Shown in pieces: positions 1 to 9,034 of a stretch of 64,000 nt of DNA. The notes beneath the pieces were generated by a model. That model ran no database searches. It saw only the letters and a list, made by a program, of their open reading frames with translations, and had not been told where the DNA came from. The stretch is from the NCBI GenBank assembly GCA_902782465.1, contig CACZNH010000005.1, forward strand, positions 124,001-188,000, written 5' to 3'. The position numbers were made by a program, and so were the translations under genes. Source of the DNA: an uncultured Bacteroidales bacterium. Its GTDB lineage: Bacteria; Bacteroidota; Bacteroidia; Bacteroidales; Muribaculaceae. The stretch's first letter is position 1; each line of letters begins with the position of its first letter.

Positions 1-1
1 C

Positions 2-1234
2 GGCAAGACGCTGTTTGTGCTGGGCAGCAGCAAGATGCAGAAACTCACCGTGTCGAGTGACAAGCTCGCCAGCATCGACTACAAGGCCGACATGAAGATG
101 GACCTGTTTGCCGAGCGCGAGTACATGCTCAACCATGTGGACAAGCAGATTGAGAAGCGTTTCTACAACCTCAACTACCACGGCTGCGACTGGAAGGCCA
201 ACGTGGAGACCTACCGCAAGTTCTTGCCCCACATCAACAACAACCAGGACTTTGCCGACCTGCTCAGTGAGCTGCTGGGCGAGCTCAACGCCTCGCACAC
301 CGGTGGCCGCTACTATCCCACCAGCGGTGAGGCCACGAGCGACCTGGGTCTCATCTACGACTGGAGCTACACCGGCAACGGACTCCTGGTGGACGAGGTC
401 ATCGAGGGCGGTCCCCTGGCCAAGGCCAAGAGCCAAATCAAGCCCGGCGTTGTCCTTGAGCAAATCAACGGCACCTACATCAACCTGGAGAACGACTACA
501 CCGAGCTGCTCAACGGCCAGGCCGGCAAGAAGGTTCTGCTCTCGCTGTTCAACCCCAACACCGGCAAGCGCTGGGAAGAGGTGGTGAAGCCCATCAGCAA
601 GGGCGCCTTGAGCGAACTGATGTACAAGCGCTGGGTAAAACGCAACGCCCACATCGTGGACAGCCTGTCGGGCGGTCGCCTGGGCTATGTCCACCTGGAG
701 TCGATGAACGACGCCAGCTACCGCGACATCTACAGTGACGTGCTGGGTAAGTACAACAAGCGCGACGGTATCGTCATCGACACCCGCTTCAACGGCGGTG
801 GTCGCCTGCATGAGGACATCGAAATCCTGTTCAGCGGCAAGAAGTACTTCACCCAGGTGGTGCGCGGCCGTGAGGCGTGCGACATGCCCAGCCGCCGCTG
901 GAACAAGCCCAGCATCATGCTGCAGTGCGAGGCCAACTACAGTAACGCCCACGGCACGCCCTGGGTTTACAGCCACGACGGATTGGGCAAGCTTGTGGGT
1001 ATGCCCGTTCCCGGCACGATGACCAGCGTGTCGTGGGAGCGCCTGCAGGACTCGTCGCTCATCTTCGGCATCCCCATCATCGGCTACCTGCTGCCCGAGG
1101 GCAACTACCTCGAGAACACGCAGCTTGAACCGGACATCAAGGTTGCCAATAATCCCGAGACCGTGATCAACGGTGAAGACCTGCAGCTCAAGGCTGCCGT
1201 CGAGGAACTGATGCGTGAGTGCGGACTGAAATAA
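2..1234 (+). CDS. S41-family (tricorn-like) peptidase, 5' end missing
   Basis: The reading frame is open to the left edge of the window, so this is the C-terminal part (about 410 residues) of a larger protein. A PDZ-like stretch (GLLVDEVIEGGPLAKA...PGVVLEQING, around visible residues 120-155) precedes a tricorn/C-terminal-processing peptidase core: GRLGYVHLESMND, then GIVIDTRFNGGG, then a likely nucleophile serine in ANYSNAHGTPW, then the GKLVGMPVPGT segment. Family members are secreted or periplasmic serine peptidases that degrade peptides; tricorn-type proteins of this phylum usually exceed 1000 residues with beta-propeller repeats upstream, which would lie outside this window. An in-frame GTG at 17 exists but is unlikely to be the true start. 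A strong terminator follows the stop. The family call is confident; the substrate is unknown. Confidence 0.85.
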   Translation, partial: GKTLFVLGSSKMQKLTVSSDKLASIDYKADMKMDLFAEREYMLNHVDKQIEKRFYNLNYHGCDWKANVETYRKFLPHINNNQDFADLLSELLGELNASHTGGRYYPTSGEATSDLGLIYDWSYTGNGLLVDEVIEGGPLAKAKSQIKPGVVLEQINGTYINLENDYTELLNGQAGKKVLLSLFNPNTGKRWEEVVKPISKGALSELMYKRWVKRNAHIVDSLSGGRLGYVHLESMNDASYRDIYSDVLGKYNKRDGIVIDTRFNGGGRLHEDIEILFSGKKYFTQVVRGREACDMPSRRWNKPSIMLQCEANYSNAHGTPWVYSHDGLGKLVGMPVPGTMTSVSWERLQDSSLIFGIPIIGYLLPEGNYLENTQLEPDIKVANNPETVINGEDLQLKAAVEELMRECGLK

Positions 1235-1246
1235 CGTAAAAACCAT

Positions 1247-1273
1247 GTGGGGCCCTTTTGGGTCCCACTTTTT
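1247..1273 (+). terminator. Rho-independent terminator of the S41 gene
   Basis: GTGGGGCCC (1247-1255), a TTTT loop and GGGTCCCAC (1260-1268) form a 9-bp stem with one G-U pair, followed by five T. It covers the ATG at 1245, so that upstream start is unlikely for the next gene. Confidence 0.9.
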
Positions 1274-1289
1274 AAATACCTATACTATT

Positions 1290-1586
1290 ATGATGGACTT
1301 TATCACCAACAACCTGACCGACATCATTGGTTACACTGCGTCGATTTGCATGATTCTGGGTTACATGCCCCAGGCCATTTACACTATCCGCACCCATGAT
1401 ACCGATGGTATTGCCTTGCCTACCTTTCTGATGATGGGACTGGGTAGCACCTTTTTTGCCATCCAGGGCCTGATGCTCAAGAACTGGCCCCTGTTCATCA
1501 CCAATGTCATTACGACGGTCTCGAGTGCTATTGTATTCGGCATCAAGATGTACAATGACTATTTCAAGAAAGACCGCGACAAGTGA
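1290..1586 (+). CDS. SemiSWEET / PQ-loop sugar transporter
   Basis: A 98-residue protein with three predicted membrane segments (about residues 8-28, 38-58 and 64-84), the size of a SemiSWEET half-transporter, which works as a homodimer moving mono- or disaccharides across the inner membrane. The PQ motif is visible in GYMPQAIYTIRTHDTDGI, followed by a conserved FLMMGLGSTFFAIQG segment. I start it at ATG 1290 (ATG 1293 is equally possible) because the in-frame ATG at 1245 lies inside the terminator hairpin of the previous gene. The substrate cannot be read from sequence. It appears to be monocistronic, with the promoter of the TonB-receptor operon about 80 nt downstream. Confidence 0.85.
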   Translation: MMDFITNNLTDIIGYTASICMILGYMPQAIYTIRTHDTDGIALPTFLMMGLGSTFFAIQGLMLKNWPLFITNVITTVSSAIVFGIKMYNDYFKKDRDK

Positions 1587-1644
1587 GTGTCTCACCGAGG
1601 TCCCAAACCGATGGAGCCGGAGACATAAAATAATGCGTTTTTCT

Positions 1645-1674
1645 TTGGAAACTCGAAAAATAGGTGTAATTTTG
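1645..1674 (+). promoter_or_regulatory. Bacteroidetes-type promoter for the TonB receptor operon
   Basis: TTG at 1645-1647 and TAATTTTG at 1667-1674, separated by 19 nt, match the -33/-7 pattern of this phylum. Transcription would start near 1679, giving a leader of about 90 nt in which ATTTCG and GAGC/GCTC inverted segments recur. Confidence 0.7.
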
Positions 1675-1769
1675 AGCAAATTTCGTTGGTGCTCAAGTAT
1701 TTGAGCTCGAAATTTCGTTAAATTAACCTAATTATTGAGATAATCAATAACTTAATATATGATGAATTT

Positions 1770-4529
1770 ATGAGACTTAAACTATTTCTGTTATTAGCCC
1801 TCTTTGCCACCCTGCCCACGCTGGCTCAGCTCACGGGTGTGCAAGGTATGGTGATTGACGCAAAGAGCGGTCTGCCCGTAGCCGGTGCTACCGTTCTGCT
1901 CGACAATCAGGGCAATGCTGCCACGACAGGAGCCGACGGTGCATTCATCATCGACGACGCCTATCCTGGCACCGATCAGCTGCTCGTTCTGGCCTATGGC
2001 TACAAGGATTGGGAAAGCACGGTCGTTGTTGTCTCGGGTACAGTCGAGAACATGGGTACGATTCAAATCGAGCCAGTATCCTTTGAATCGGCCGAGGCTC
2101 TGGAGTATCGCAGCTCCGTTGCCGATTTGGCACTTACCGAGTCCCAACTCGAGGACGAGGAGGGTAACACCCAGGAGGTGGCACTGTTGAGCGGTGCTAC
2201 CGACAATCCTTTCTATCAGGCTGCAAGTTACAACTTCAGCACAGCCCGTTTCCGCATCCGCGGTTATGAGAACCAGAAGACCGAGACCTACATCAACAGC
2301 ATCCCGTTCAACGACGGTGTGCGTTTCTCGTTCAACTACTCGATGACCGGTGGTCTGAACCAGGCGTTCAAGAACAAGACCGTCGGCCTGGGTCTGGAGG
2401 AAAACAACTACGGTTTTGGCGGCATCGGTGGTGCCAACAACATCAAGACCTTTGCAGCCGACTATGCTCCCGGCACCCGCGTGAGCCTGGCCTACACCAA
2501 CGGTAACTACCGCTGGCGCGGCATGGTCACCCACAGCACTGGTCTGAACAAGCACGGCTGGGCCTTGACCGTATCGGCCGTGGCACGTTATGCCGACGAG
2601 GGTGTCTATCCCGGTTCGTTCTACAACAGCGTGGGTTACTTCCTGGCCTTGCAGAAGGTCTTCAACCCGCAGCACTCACTGTCGCTGACCACCTTTGGCG
2701 CTCCCACCAAGCGTGCCGCCAACTCGGCGATATTTGAGGAGACCGGCCGTCTGATCAACAACATGTACAACCCCGATTGGGGCTGGCAGGATGGCAAGAA
2801 GCGCAATTCCAAGGTGGTTGAATCGTTTGACCCCACCGCCATCCTGAACTGGTTGTGGAAGCCCAACGACCACACGTCGCTGAACACCGGTTTTGCTTTC
2901 CACAAGTCGTTCTACAGCAAGGCCGCCCTGAACTGGAACAAGGCCGCCGACCCCAACCCCAGCTACTACCGCTACCTGCCGTCCTACTATACTGATCCTG
3001 AAATCAAGGATTTCTATACCAACCTGTGGACCAGTGAGAGCGAAATCACCCAAATCCGCTGGGATGACCTCTACCAGGTGAACTACCGCAACAACATGCA
3101 GGCCGACCAGACCGGCAAGGAGATGGGTTCGACCTACATCCTCGAGAACCGCCACAGCAACCAGACCAGCTTCACGCTGTCGTCGGTGCTGAACAAGCGA
3201 CTCACCCATAGCCTGACGATGCAGACCGGCGCCAATGCCAACTACACCATCGCCTCCTACTACAAGACCATCAAGGACCTGCTGGGTGGACGCTACTGGC
3301 TGGATGTGGACAACTTCAGCGAGCGCGACTTCCCCGACAATCCTGAATTGGCACAGAACGACCTGGACAACCCCAACCGCAAGATTGCAAAGGGTGACCG
3401 CTTCGGTTACGACTACAACGTCCTGACCATGAAGGCCGAGTTGTGGAACCAGTGGGTACTCAACCTCGCCAAATGGGAGATGTTTGCCAGCGTCAAGGGC
3501 AACTACTTCCAGTTCCAGCGCGACGGTAAGATGCGCAACGGACGTGCTCCCGAGAACTCCTTTGGCAAGGGTAAGACCCACAGCTTCTTGACCTACGGTG
3601 CCAAGGGTGGTATCACCTACAAGCTCGACGGCCGCAACAGCTTCACGGGCCATGTATTCTATGGCACCGAGGCTCCTCGCCCCTATGATGCCTACATCTC
3701 ATCGCGCACCAAGGATGACGTCATCGACCTGAAGGTGGAGAAAATCTTCTCGGCCGACCTGGGCTATGCGATGAACTTCCGCAGGTTCAAGAGCAATGTC
3801 ACCGTCTTCTTCACCGACCAGCGCGACAACACCGAGCGCACGGCGTTCTATGACGACGTGCGCAGCACGTTCATGAACTATGCGCTCACCGGTGTCCACA
3901 AGCAGTACAAGGGCGTTGAGGTAGGCCTGAGCTACAAGCTGTCGTCCTCGCTCACCGTGAGCGGTGCCGCCAACATTGCCCGCTACCAGTACAAGAACAA
4001 CCCCTTCGGTACCCGCAGCTATGAGAACGGTTCGGAGGCTGATGTGACCAAGCAGGTTTTCCTCAAGAACTACTACGTTGCCGGAACGCCTCAGGAGTGC
4101 TACTCGCTGGCATTCAACTGGGCAGGTCCCCACATGTGGTTCTTTGAGCTGAACGGCTCCTGGATGAACCGCTCCTACGTGAGCATGTCGCCCATCCGCC
4201 ACGAGATGCAGGAAGAGTTCTTCTTCCTTGCCAATACCGAGGAGGAAATCATGTCGTTGATCAAGGACTTCAGCGCACAGGATAAACTCAACGAGGCACT
4301 GATTATCAATGCCAGCATCGGCCACGTGATTTACCTGAACCGCACCGCTTCGTTCAACATCAACCTGAACCTGAACAACATTCTTGACAACAGGAACATC
4401 CAGACGGGTGGTTATCAGCAGGGTCGTACCGACACCAACGATTACACCAACACGTCGACCAAGTTCCCCAATAAGTACTACTATGGCCAGGGCTTCAAGA
4501 TTTTCCTGAACCTGGGCTTGCGTTTCTAA
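1770..4529 (+). CDS. TonB-dependent outer-membrane receptor with carboxypeptidase-like N-domain
   Basis: 919 residues. An N-terminal signal peptide (MRLKLFLLLALFATLPTLAQ) is followed by a carboxypeptidase-D regulatory-like beta-sandwich (about residues 22-100, GMVIDAKSGLPVAGATVLLD), a plug domain (about 140-230, with FRIRGYENQKTETYINSIP) and a long 22-strand-type barrel ending in NLGLRF with the aromatic C-terminus of outer-membrane proteins. It is shorter than typical SusC proteins (about 1000 residues) and no SusD follows, so it is a TonB receptor outside the classic glycan SUS pairing. It heads an operon with two DUF5689 lipoproteins (gaps 47 and 35 nt) and a secreted EEP-family nuclease. 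The partner genes suggest import of something derived from nucleic acid or phosphoester, which is an inference. Confidence 0.9.
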   Translation: MRLKLFLLLALFATLPTLAQLTGVQGMVIDAKSGLPVAGATVLLDNQGNAATTGADGAFIIDDAYPGTDQLLVLAYGYKDWESTVVVVSGTVENMGTIQIEPVSFESAEALEYRSSVADLALTESQLEDEEGNTQEVALLSGATDNPFYQAASYNFSTARFRIRGYENQKTETYINSIPFNDGVRFSFNYSMTGGLNQAFKNKTVGLGLEENNYGFGGIGGANNIKTFAADYAPGTRVSLAYTNGNYRWRGMVTHSTGLNKHGWALTVSAVARYADEGVYPGSFYNSVGYFLALQKVFNPQHSLSLTTFGAPTKRAANSAIFEETGRLINNMYNPDWGWQDGKKRNSKVVESFDPTAILNWLWKPNDHTSLNTGFAFHKSFYSKAALNWNKAADPNPSYYRYLPSYYTDPEIKDFYTNLWTSESEITQIRWDDLYQVNYRNNMQADQTGKEMGSTYILENRHSNQTSFTLSSVLNKRLTHSLTMQTGANANYTIASYYKTIKDLLGGRYWLDVDNFSERDFPDNPELAQNDLDNPNRKIAKGDRFGYDYNVLTMKAELWNQWVLNLAKWEMFASVKGNYFQFQRDGKMRNGRAPENSFGKGKTHSFLTYGAKGGITYKLDGRNSFTGHVFYGTEAPRPYDAYISSRTKDDVIDLKVEKIFSADLGYAMNFRRFKSNVTVFFTDQRDNTERTAFYDDVRSTFMNYALTGVHKQYKGVEVGLSYKLSSSLTVSGAANIARYQYKNNPFGTRSYENGSEADVTKQVFLKNYYVAGTPQECYSLAFNWAGPHMWFFELNGSWMNRSYVSMSPIRHEMQEEFFFLANTEEEIMSLIKDFSAQDKLNEALIINASIGHVIYLNRTASFNINLNLNNILDNRNIQTGGYQQGRTDTNDYTNTSTKFPNKYYYGQGFKIFLNLGLRF

Positions 4530-4576
4530 ATGTGACAGGAAGAAGAGATATTAACCAAGAAAAAAATCGCACAAGA

Positions 4577-5404
4577 ATGAAACGTTATAATATTTATCTG
4601 AGCCTGCTGCTCTTGTTGGTGTTCGCTTCGGCTTGTAACGACAAGTTTGACGATCCCGCAATTGCCAACCCTGTTGCCAAGCACAGTCCCAACATGACCA
4701 TTGCCGACTTCAAGGCCAAATACTGGCAAGACGACGTCAACTACATCGACACTGTCAAGGAGGATATCGTCATCCACGGTTGGGTGACCAGCACCGATAT
4801 CAGCGGCAATATCTACAAGAATCTGTACATCAGTGACGGCACCGCCGCCTTGTCCATTTCCATCAACCAGAACAACCTGTGCAACAAGTACCGCCTGGGC
4901 CAGGACATCGTGATTCCGCTCAAGGGCCGTTATGTGGGCAAGTATAATGGCCAGCAGCAGCTGGGTTATCCCGCATGGTACCAGAAGGGACTCACCTGGG
5001 AGGCTACCTTCCTGCCCCAATACCTGTGGGAGTCGATGGCTGAGCTCAATGGACAGCCCGACCTGAGCAGGGTGGTTCCCATGGAAGTGACCCTGGAAGA
5101 TTTCTGCAACAAATTCGACAAAGCCACATTGTTGAAGTACCAGGCCCAACTGGTGCGCATCAATGGTGTCACCTTTGACGAAGCTGGTGAGGCACCTTAC
5201 GCCGAGAAGGAATCGTCCACCAACCGCACCATCAGTGACGACCGAGGCAACACGTTGACCCTGCGCAACAGCAACTATGCTGACTTCCGTTCCCTCACTT
5301 TGCCCAAAGGCAAGGTGGACATTATCGGTATGCTCGGCTCCTATTCCAGCAATACCTGGCAGCTCTACCTGCGCACCATTGATGACGTAATACCCGCCGA
5401 GTAA
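4577..5404 (+). CDS. DUF5689 lipoprotein (short copy)
   Basis: 275 residues from ATG 4577; an in-frame ATG at 4532 would add 15 polar residues before the signal peptide and is rejected. Signal peptide with lipobox-like VFASAC, Cys about residue 20. The rest is a DUF5689 domain (VIHGWVTSTDISGNIYKNLYISDG...GQDIVIPLKG), whose strand pattern and YISDGTAALSI motif resemble OB-folds in secreted nucleases such as YhcR. It is clearly a paralogue of the next gene: both start MKR(Y/F)N and share PNMT(I/L)A(D/E)FKAK and VIHGWVT(S/A)(T/N)DIS, so this is a tandem duplication. Probably a surface or periplasm-facing lipoprotein partner of the preceding TonB receptor. Biochemical function unknown. Confidence 0.85.
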   Translation: MKRYNIYLSLLLLLVFASACNDKFDDPAIANPVAKHSPNMTIADFKAKYWQDDVNYIDTVKEDIVIHGWVTSTDISGNIYKNLYISDGTAALSISINQNNLCNKYRLGQDIVIPLKGRYVGKYNGQQQLGYPAWYQKGLTWEATFLPQYLWESMAELNGQPDLSRVVPMEVTLEDFCNKFDKATLLKYQAQLVRINGVTFDEAGEAPYAEKESSTNRTISDDRGNTLTLRNSNYADFRSLTLPKGKVDIIGMLGSYSSNTWQLYLRTIDDVIPAE

Positions 5405-5439
5405 TTGGATATAATCAAGCTAAAAACAGAAAAAAAGAT

Positions 5440-7689
5440 ATGAAACGCTTTAATTATTATCTGGGACTGATGTTTGCGCTGGTACTCATGACAGGTTGCC
5501 ATGACGAGTTTGACCAGCCGCCAGTTTACATCCCTGTTGCCGATGCCGTCCCCAATATGACCCTTGCTGAGTTTAAGGCTAAACACTGGCAGGAAAGCGC
5601 CAACTATGTGGACACCGTGACCGAGGATGAGGTGATTCACGGCTGGGTAACGGCTAACGACATCAGCAATAACATCTACAAGACGATTTACATTAGTGAC
5701 GGCACCGCCAGCCTGTCCATCTCGGTTAACCAGAACGAGTTGTACAAGAAGTACCGCGTGGGACAGGAAATCGTCCTGCCCATGAAGGGACACTATGTGG
5801 GCAAGGCTACGGGCCAGATGTATGTGGCTGCACCCTACTATTATGTCAACAAGAATACTGGTGCCAGCACGCTCGAGTGCCTGAACATGTCGAGCGACGA
5901 GATGGAATCGCTCGTGCAGTTCAACAAACTGCCCGACGTGAGCAAGATTGACACCATCGACGTCAACATCAGCGACTTCCAGGACAAGTTTGACTCCGAG
6001 ACCCTGCTCAAGTATCAGGGACTGCTCGTGCGCTTCAAGGATGTCGAGATTGTGGAGGCCGATGGCATTACCGCGTTTGTCAACGCTACCGAGAGCAGCA
6101 CCAACCGCTACCTCATGGACAAAGACGGCAACAAGCTCATCCTGCGCAACAGCCGCAGTGCCGACTTCTCGACCGAGCTCCTGCCGTTAGGCCGCCATGA
6201 CATCGTGGGTATCCTCGGTTTCTATCAGACCGGTTCAGCCATGTGGCAGTTCTATCTGCGCACCTTCGACGACATCATCGGTGAAGGCAAGAAGGGCACC
6301 AAGACCTACCCCTACTCGGTAGCCGATGCTATCGCTGCCCAGAATTCTGGTGAAAAGGGATGGATTGACGGATATATCGTTGGTGCCGTGGGTCCCGAGG
6401 TGACCACCGTGAGCAGCAATTCTGACATCGAGTGGAAGGCTCCCACCCATCTCGACAACACGATTGTTATCGCCGATGACCCGGACTGCAAGGACTACAC
6501 CAAGTGCCTCATCGTGCCCCTGCCTCAGGGCTCACCGTTCCGCGAGGATGCCAACCTGAAGAACGCTGACAATTCCAATGTCTACAAGGCCCACCTCAAG
6601 GTGCTGGGTGTTCCCGCCACCTATATGGGTGCTGCTGGCGTCACGGGCAACACTGGCTCCAGCGAGGAGTATGAGATTGACGTGGCTATGCTCAAGTTGA
6701 ACGAGCAGTTCAGCTCCAGCGCCATCCCGGGCCGCTGGACCAACATCGACCTGATTGGCAGCAAGCTGTGGTCAGTCTATGCTTACTCCAACGTATCCTG
6801 TGCTCAGATCAGGCCGTTGAGCAGCAACACTGGTGTTGACTCCTGGCTCATCACGCCGCGCCTTGACATCAAGAAGGCCAAGAGCAAAGTGTTCAACTTC
6901 ACCTCCGAGGTCAACAATGTGGGCAACAACGTCATTGAGGTTTATCTGCTCAACACCAACGATCCCAGGACGGCAACCGTCAAGGTGAAACTGAATCCCA
7001 TCCTGCCCTCCAAGCCGTCAGGCAAGACCTATAGCGACTGGACGCCATCGGGCGACATTGACCTGAGCGATTGGGCCGACGGTGAGTACTACATCGGCTT
7101 CAACTTCAGTGCACCTGCCGGCAGCAACTACACCACCTGGTGTATCGACGACGTGACCTTCGGTATGGGTGATCCCGCACCGGCCGACAACCGCGCCGAC
7201 TTCGAGTCGATGGGACCCAAGCTGGGCGAGTGGGGCACCTATGTTTCCAAGAAGGGCTGGACTGCCACCAACTGCATGCTGCTCAAGGGTAGCGACGTTG
7301 ATAACAACCCCGAGTTCAAGTTCATCGGCCTGGTTCCCGGTTCGACCAAGACTTATGCTGTTGCACCGACCATGAATGGTAACACCACCAGCGTGGGCAA
7401 GATTGTTTCGCCTGTTCTCAAGGGCGGCATGAAGGGCTTGAAGTTCAACTACGGCTATGCCTTCTCGGGCAAGGTCATCAGCTTCCGCGTCGATGTGAAG
7501 CAGAATGGCAATGTCATCAAGAGTTGGGAGGTTGGCCAGCAGGGCGTGACCAAGTACACCATCTTCAACTTTGAGGAGTACCTGAACGTCAGCGGCGACT
7601 TCACCATCGAGTTTACCAACCTGTGCCCGTCTAATGCGGCTTCCGAGAAGGACCGTCTGTCCATCTGGAATGTCGAGTGGGAACAGTAA
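5440..7689 (+). CDS. DUF5689 / DUF6359-like / choice-of-anchor lipoprotein (long copy)
   Basis: 749 residues with lipoprotein signal MKRFNYYLGLMFALVLMTGC. Domains in order: DUF5689 (about 35-275), a second OB-like domain resembling DUF6359 (about 288-410, TYPYSVADAIAAQNSGEKGWIDGYIVG written here in part), then two beta-sandwich 'choice-of-anchor J'-like modules (about 420-580 and 595-749) with the pattern SWLITPRLD and WCIDDVTFG. It is a longer paralogue of the upstream gene, with the extra modules added at the C-terminus. Such modules commonly bind ligands at the cell surface. Position between the TonB receptor and a nuclease suggests a substrate-binding role. The stop is followed by a perfect 16-bp palindrome. 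Confidence 0.85.
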   Translation: MKRFNYYLGLMFALVLMTGCHDEFDQPPVYIPVADAVPNMTLAEFKAKHWQESANYVDTVTEDEVIHGWVTANDISNNIYKTIYISDGTASLSISVNQNELYKKYRVGQEIVLPMKGHYVGKATGQMYVAAPYYYVNKNTGASTLECLNMSSDEMESLVQFNKLPDVSKIDTIDVNISDFQDKFDSETLLKYQGLLVRFKDVEIVEADGITAFVNATESSTNRYLMDKDGNKLILRNSRSADFSTELLPLGRHDIVGILGFYQTGSAMWQFYLRTFDDIIGEGKKGTKTYPYSVADAIAAQNSGEKGWIDGYIVGAVGPEVTTVSSNSDIEWKAPTHLDNTIVIADDPDCKDYTKCLIVPLPQGSPFREDANLKNADNSNVYKAHLKVLGVPATYMGAAGVTGNTGSSEEYEIDVAMLKLNEQFSSSAIPGRWTNIDLIGSKLWSVYAYSNVSCAQIRPLSSNTGVDSWLITPRLDIKKAKSKVFNFTSEVNNVGNNVIEVYLLNTNDPRTATVKVKLNPILPSKPSGKTYSDWTPSGDIDLSDWADGEYYIGFNFSAPAGSNYTTWCIDDVTFGMGDPAPADNRADFESMGPKLGEWGTYVSKKGWTATNCMLLKGSDVDNNPEFKFIGLVPGSTKTYAVAPTMNGNTTSVGKIVSPVLKGGMKGLKFNYGYAFSGKVISFRVDVKQNGNVIKSWEVGQQGVTKYTIFNFEEYLNVSGDFTIEFTNLCPSNAASEKDRLSIWNVEWEQ

Positions 7690-7702
7690 GGCATCAGGTT
7701 AC

Positions 7703-7773
7703 AGTTTCTAGGCGTCAGATGGCTGACGCCTAGAAACTAAACCTTAGAACTAAGGACTAAAAACTAAAAACCA
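7703..7773. repeat. Perfect 16-bp hairpin followed by a heptad array
   Basis: AGTTTCTAGGCGTCAG (7703-7718), loop ATGG, and its exact complement (7723-7738). From there 7-nt units of the type ACTAAGG, ACTAAAA, ACTAAAA run to the start codon of the nuclease gene. No core nonamer is present, but the arm ends in the same TAGAAACTAA wording as the arrays near 10.4 and 12.4 kb. It may stabilise or attenuate mRNA within the operon. Confidence 0.75.
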
Positions 7774-7778
7774 AGCAT

Positions 7779-8876
7779 ATGACTAAGAAAGCATTATTCA
7801 TGACCCTGGCGCTGGTAGCGTTGCTGCCGGCACTGGCCTGGGGCCAGGAGCAGCAAGACAGCATCCTGGACCAGCAGGAACGTCGTTACACGATGTATGG
7901 CGTGATGTTCTATAACCTGGAGAACCTGTTCGACACCATCAATACCCCGGGTGTCAACGACATCGAGTTCACGCCCCAGGGTGCACGCCAGTGGAACGGC
8001 ACCAAGTATTGGCAGAAGCAGCACAACATGGCCTACGCCATCAGCCAGATGGAGGTCAAGGGTTCGCCTGCCGAAGGTCCCGTCATCATCGGTGTGAGCG
8101 AGCTTGAGAACATCACCGTCCTGCAGGACCTCGTGCGCCAGCCCGAGCTCAAGGACCGCCGCTACCAGATTGTACACCACGACAGTCCTGACCGCCGTGG
8201 TGTGGACGTGGCATTCCTGTACAATCCCCGTTTCTTCAAGGTGCTCAACGTCACCACCCAGCGTGTCAACAAGTACCTGCCTGACGACCCCGACTTCCTG
8301 ACCCGCGACCAGCTAACCGTCACCGGCATGCTGGCTGGCGAGAAGGTGTCGCTCATCGTCAACCACTGGCCCTCACGTCTGGGCGGTGAGGAACGCTCGA
8401 GCTACCTGCGTGAGGCTTGTGGCCGCATGGCACGCGAGACCATGGACTCCCTGCTGCGCGATGACCCCAACCAGGGCATCATCTTCATGGGCGACTTGAA
8501 CGATGACCCGCAGAATAAGAGCTGCAGCGAGGCTCTGGGCGCCAAGCGCGAGATTAAGGAATGCACCGAGCCCGGCTCGTGCTTCAACCCCTGGTGGAAT
8601 ATCCTGAACAAGGGTATCGGCACCCTGGGTTACAAGGGCAACTGGAACCTGTTTGACCAGATTATCTTTACCGACTACTTCCTGAAGAATTACGACAGCA
8701 AGGACAAGCCCACCCTGACCTTCTCACGCGCCGAGGTGCTCAACCGCAAGTTCCTGCGTGGCGATGAAGGCGACCGTCAAGGCTACCCCCTGCGCACCTA
8801 CTCGGGAGGTATCTTTGTGAACGGCTACAGCGACCACTTCCCCACGATGATTTATCTGGTGAAGGAAATCAAGTGA
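7779..8876 (+). CDS. Secreted endonuclease/exonuclease/phosphatase family protein
   Basis: 365 residues with a cleavable signal peptide (MTKKALFMTLALVALLPALAWG). The EEP fold is readable from its motifs: MFYNLENLFDT near the N-terminus, GVSELEN (metal-binding Glu), NHWPSR, GDLNDDP (Asp/Asn) and the C-terminal SDHFPTM Asp-His pair. These are the active-site residues of DNase I-like Mg-dependent phosphodiesterases. It is the last gene of the TonB receptor/DUF5689 operon and is followed by a strong terminator. Export plus nuclease motifs suggest it cuts extracellular nucleic acid or another phosphodiester substrate; which one cannot be told from sequence. Confidence 0.88.
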   Translation: MTKKALFMTLALVALLPALAWGQEQQDSILDQQERRYTMYGVMFYNLENLFDTINTPGVNDIEFTPQGARQWNGTKYWQKQHNMAYAISQMEVKGSPAEGPVIIGVSELENITVLQDLVRQPELKDRRYQIVHHDSPDRRGVDVAFLYNPRFFKVLNVTTQRVNKYLPDDPDFLTRDQLTVTGMLAGEKVSLIVNHWPSRLGGEERSSYLREACGRMARETMDSLLRDDPNQGIIFMGDLNDDPQNKSCSEALGAKREIKECTEPGSCFNPWWNILNKGIGTLGYKGNWNLFDQIIFTDYFLKNYDSKDKPTLTFSRAEVLNRKFLRGDEGDRQGYPLRTYSGGIFVNGYSDHFPTMIYLVKEIK

Positions 8877-8909
8877 CCTTCTGAAAACCGACAACACAGC
8901 CTTTAGCAC

Positions 8910-8950
8910 CGCTCCGTAACCCCAATAAACGGATTACGGAGCGTTTTTTT
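8910..8950 (+). terminator. Terminator of the TonB receptor/nuclease operon
   Basis: CGCTCCGTAA (8910-8919) pairs perfectly with TTACGGAGCG (8934-8943) and is followed by seven T, then another T-rich run. Confidence 0.92.
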
Positions 8951-9034
8951 ATTTTTTTGGCCTTATCCTGTAGCTTTTTGAGGCTCTGTTGCGTCTAATG
9001 GTCAAAACAAGAACCCAATCAATACACAACAATC

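Noticed and set aside
1245-1289. Longer N-terminus for the SemiSWEET protein
   Set aside because: The extra codons lie in the terminator hairpin of the preceding gene.
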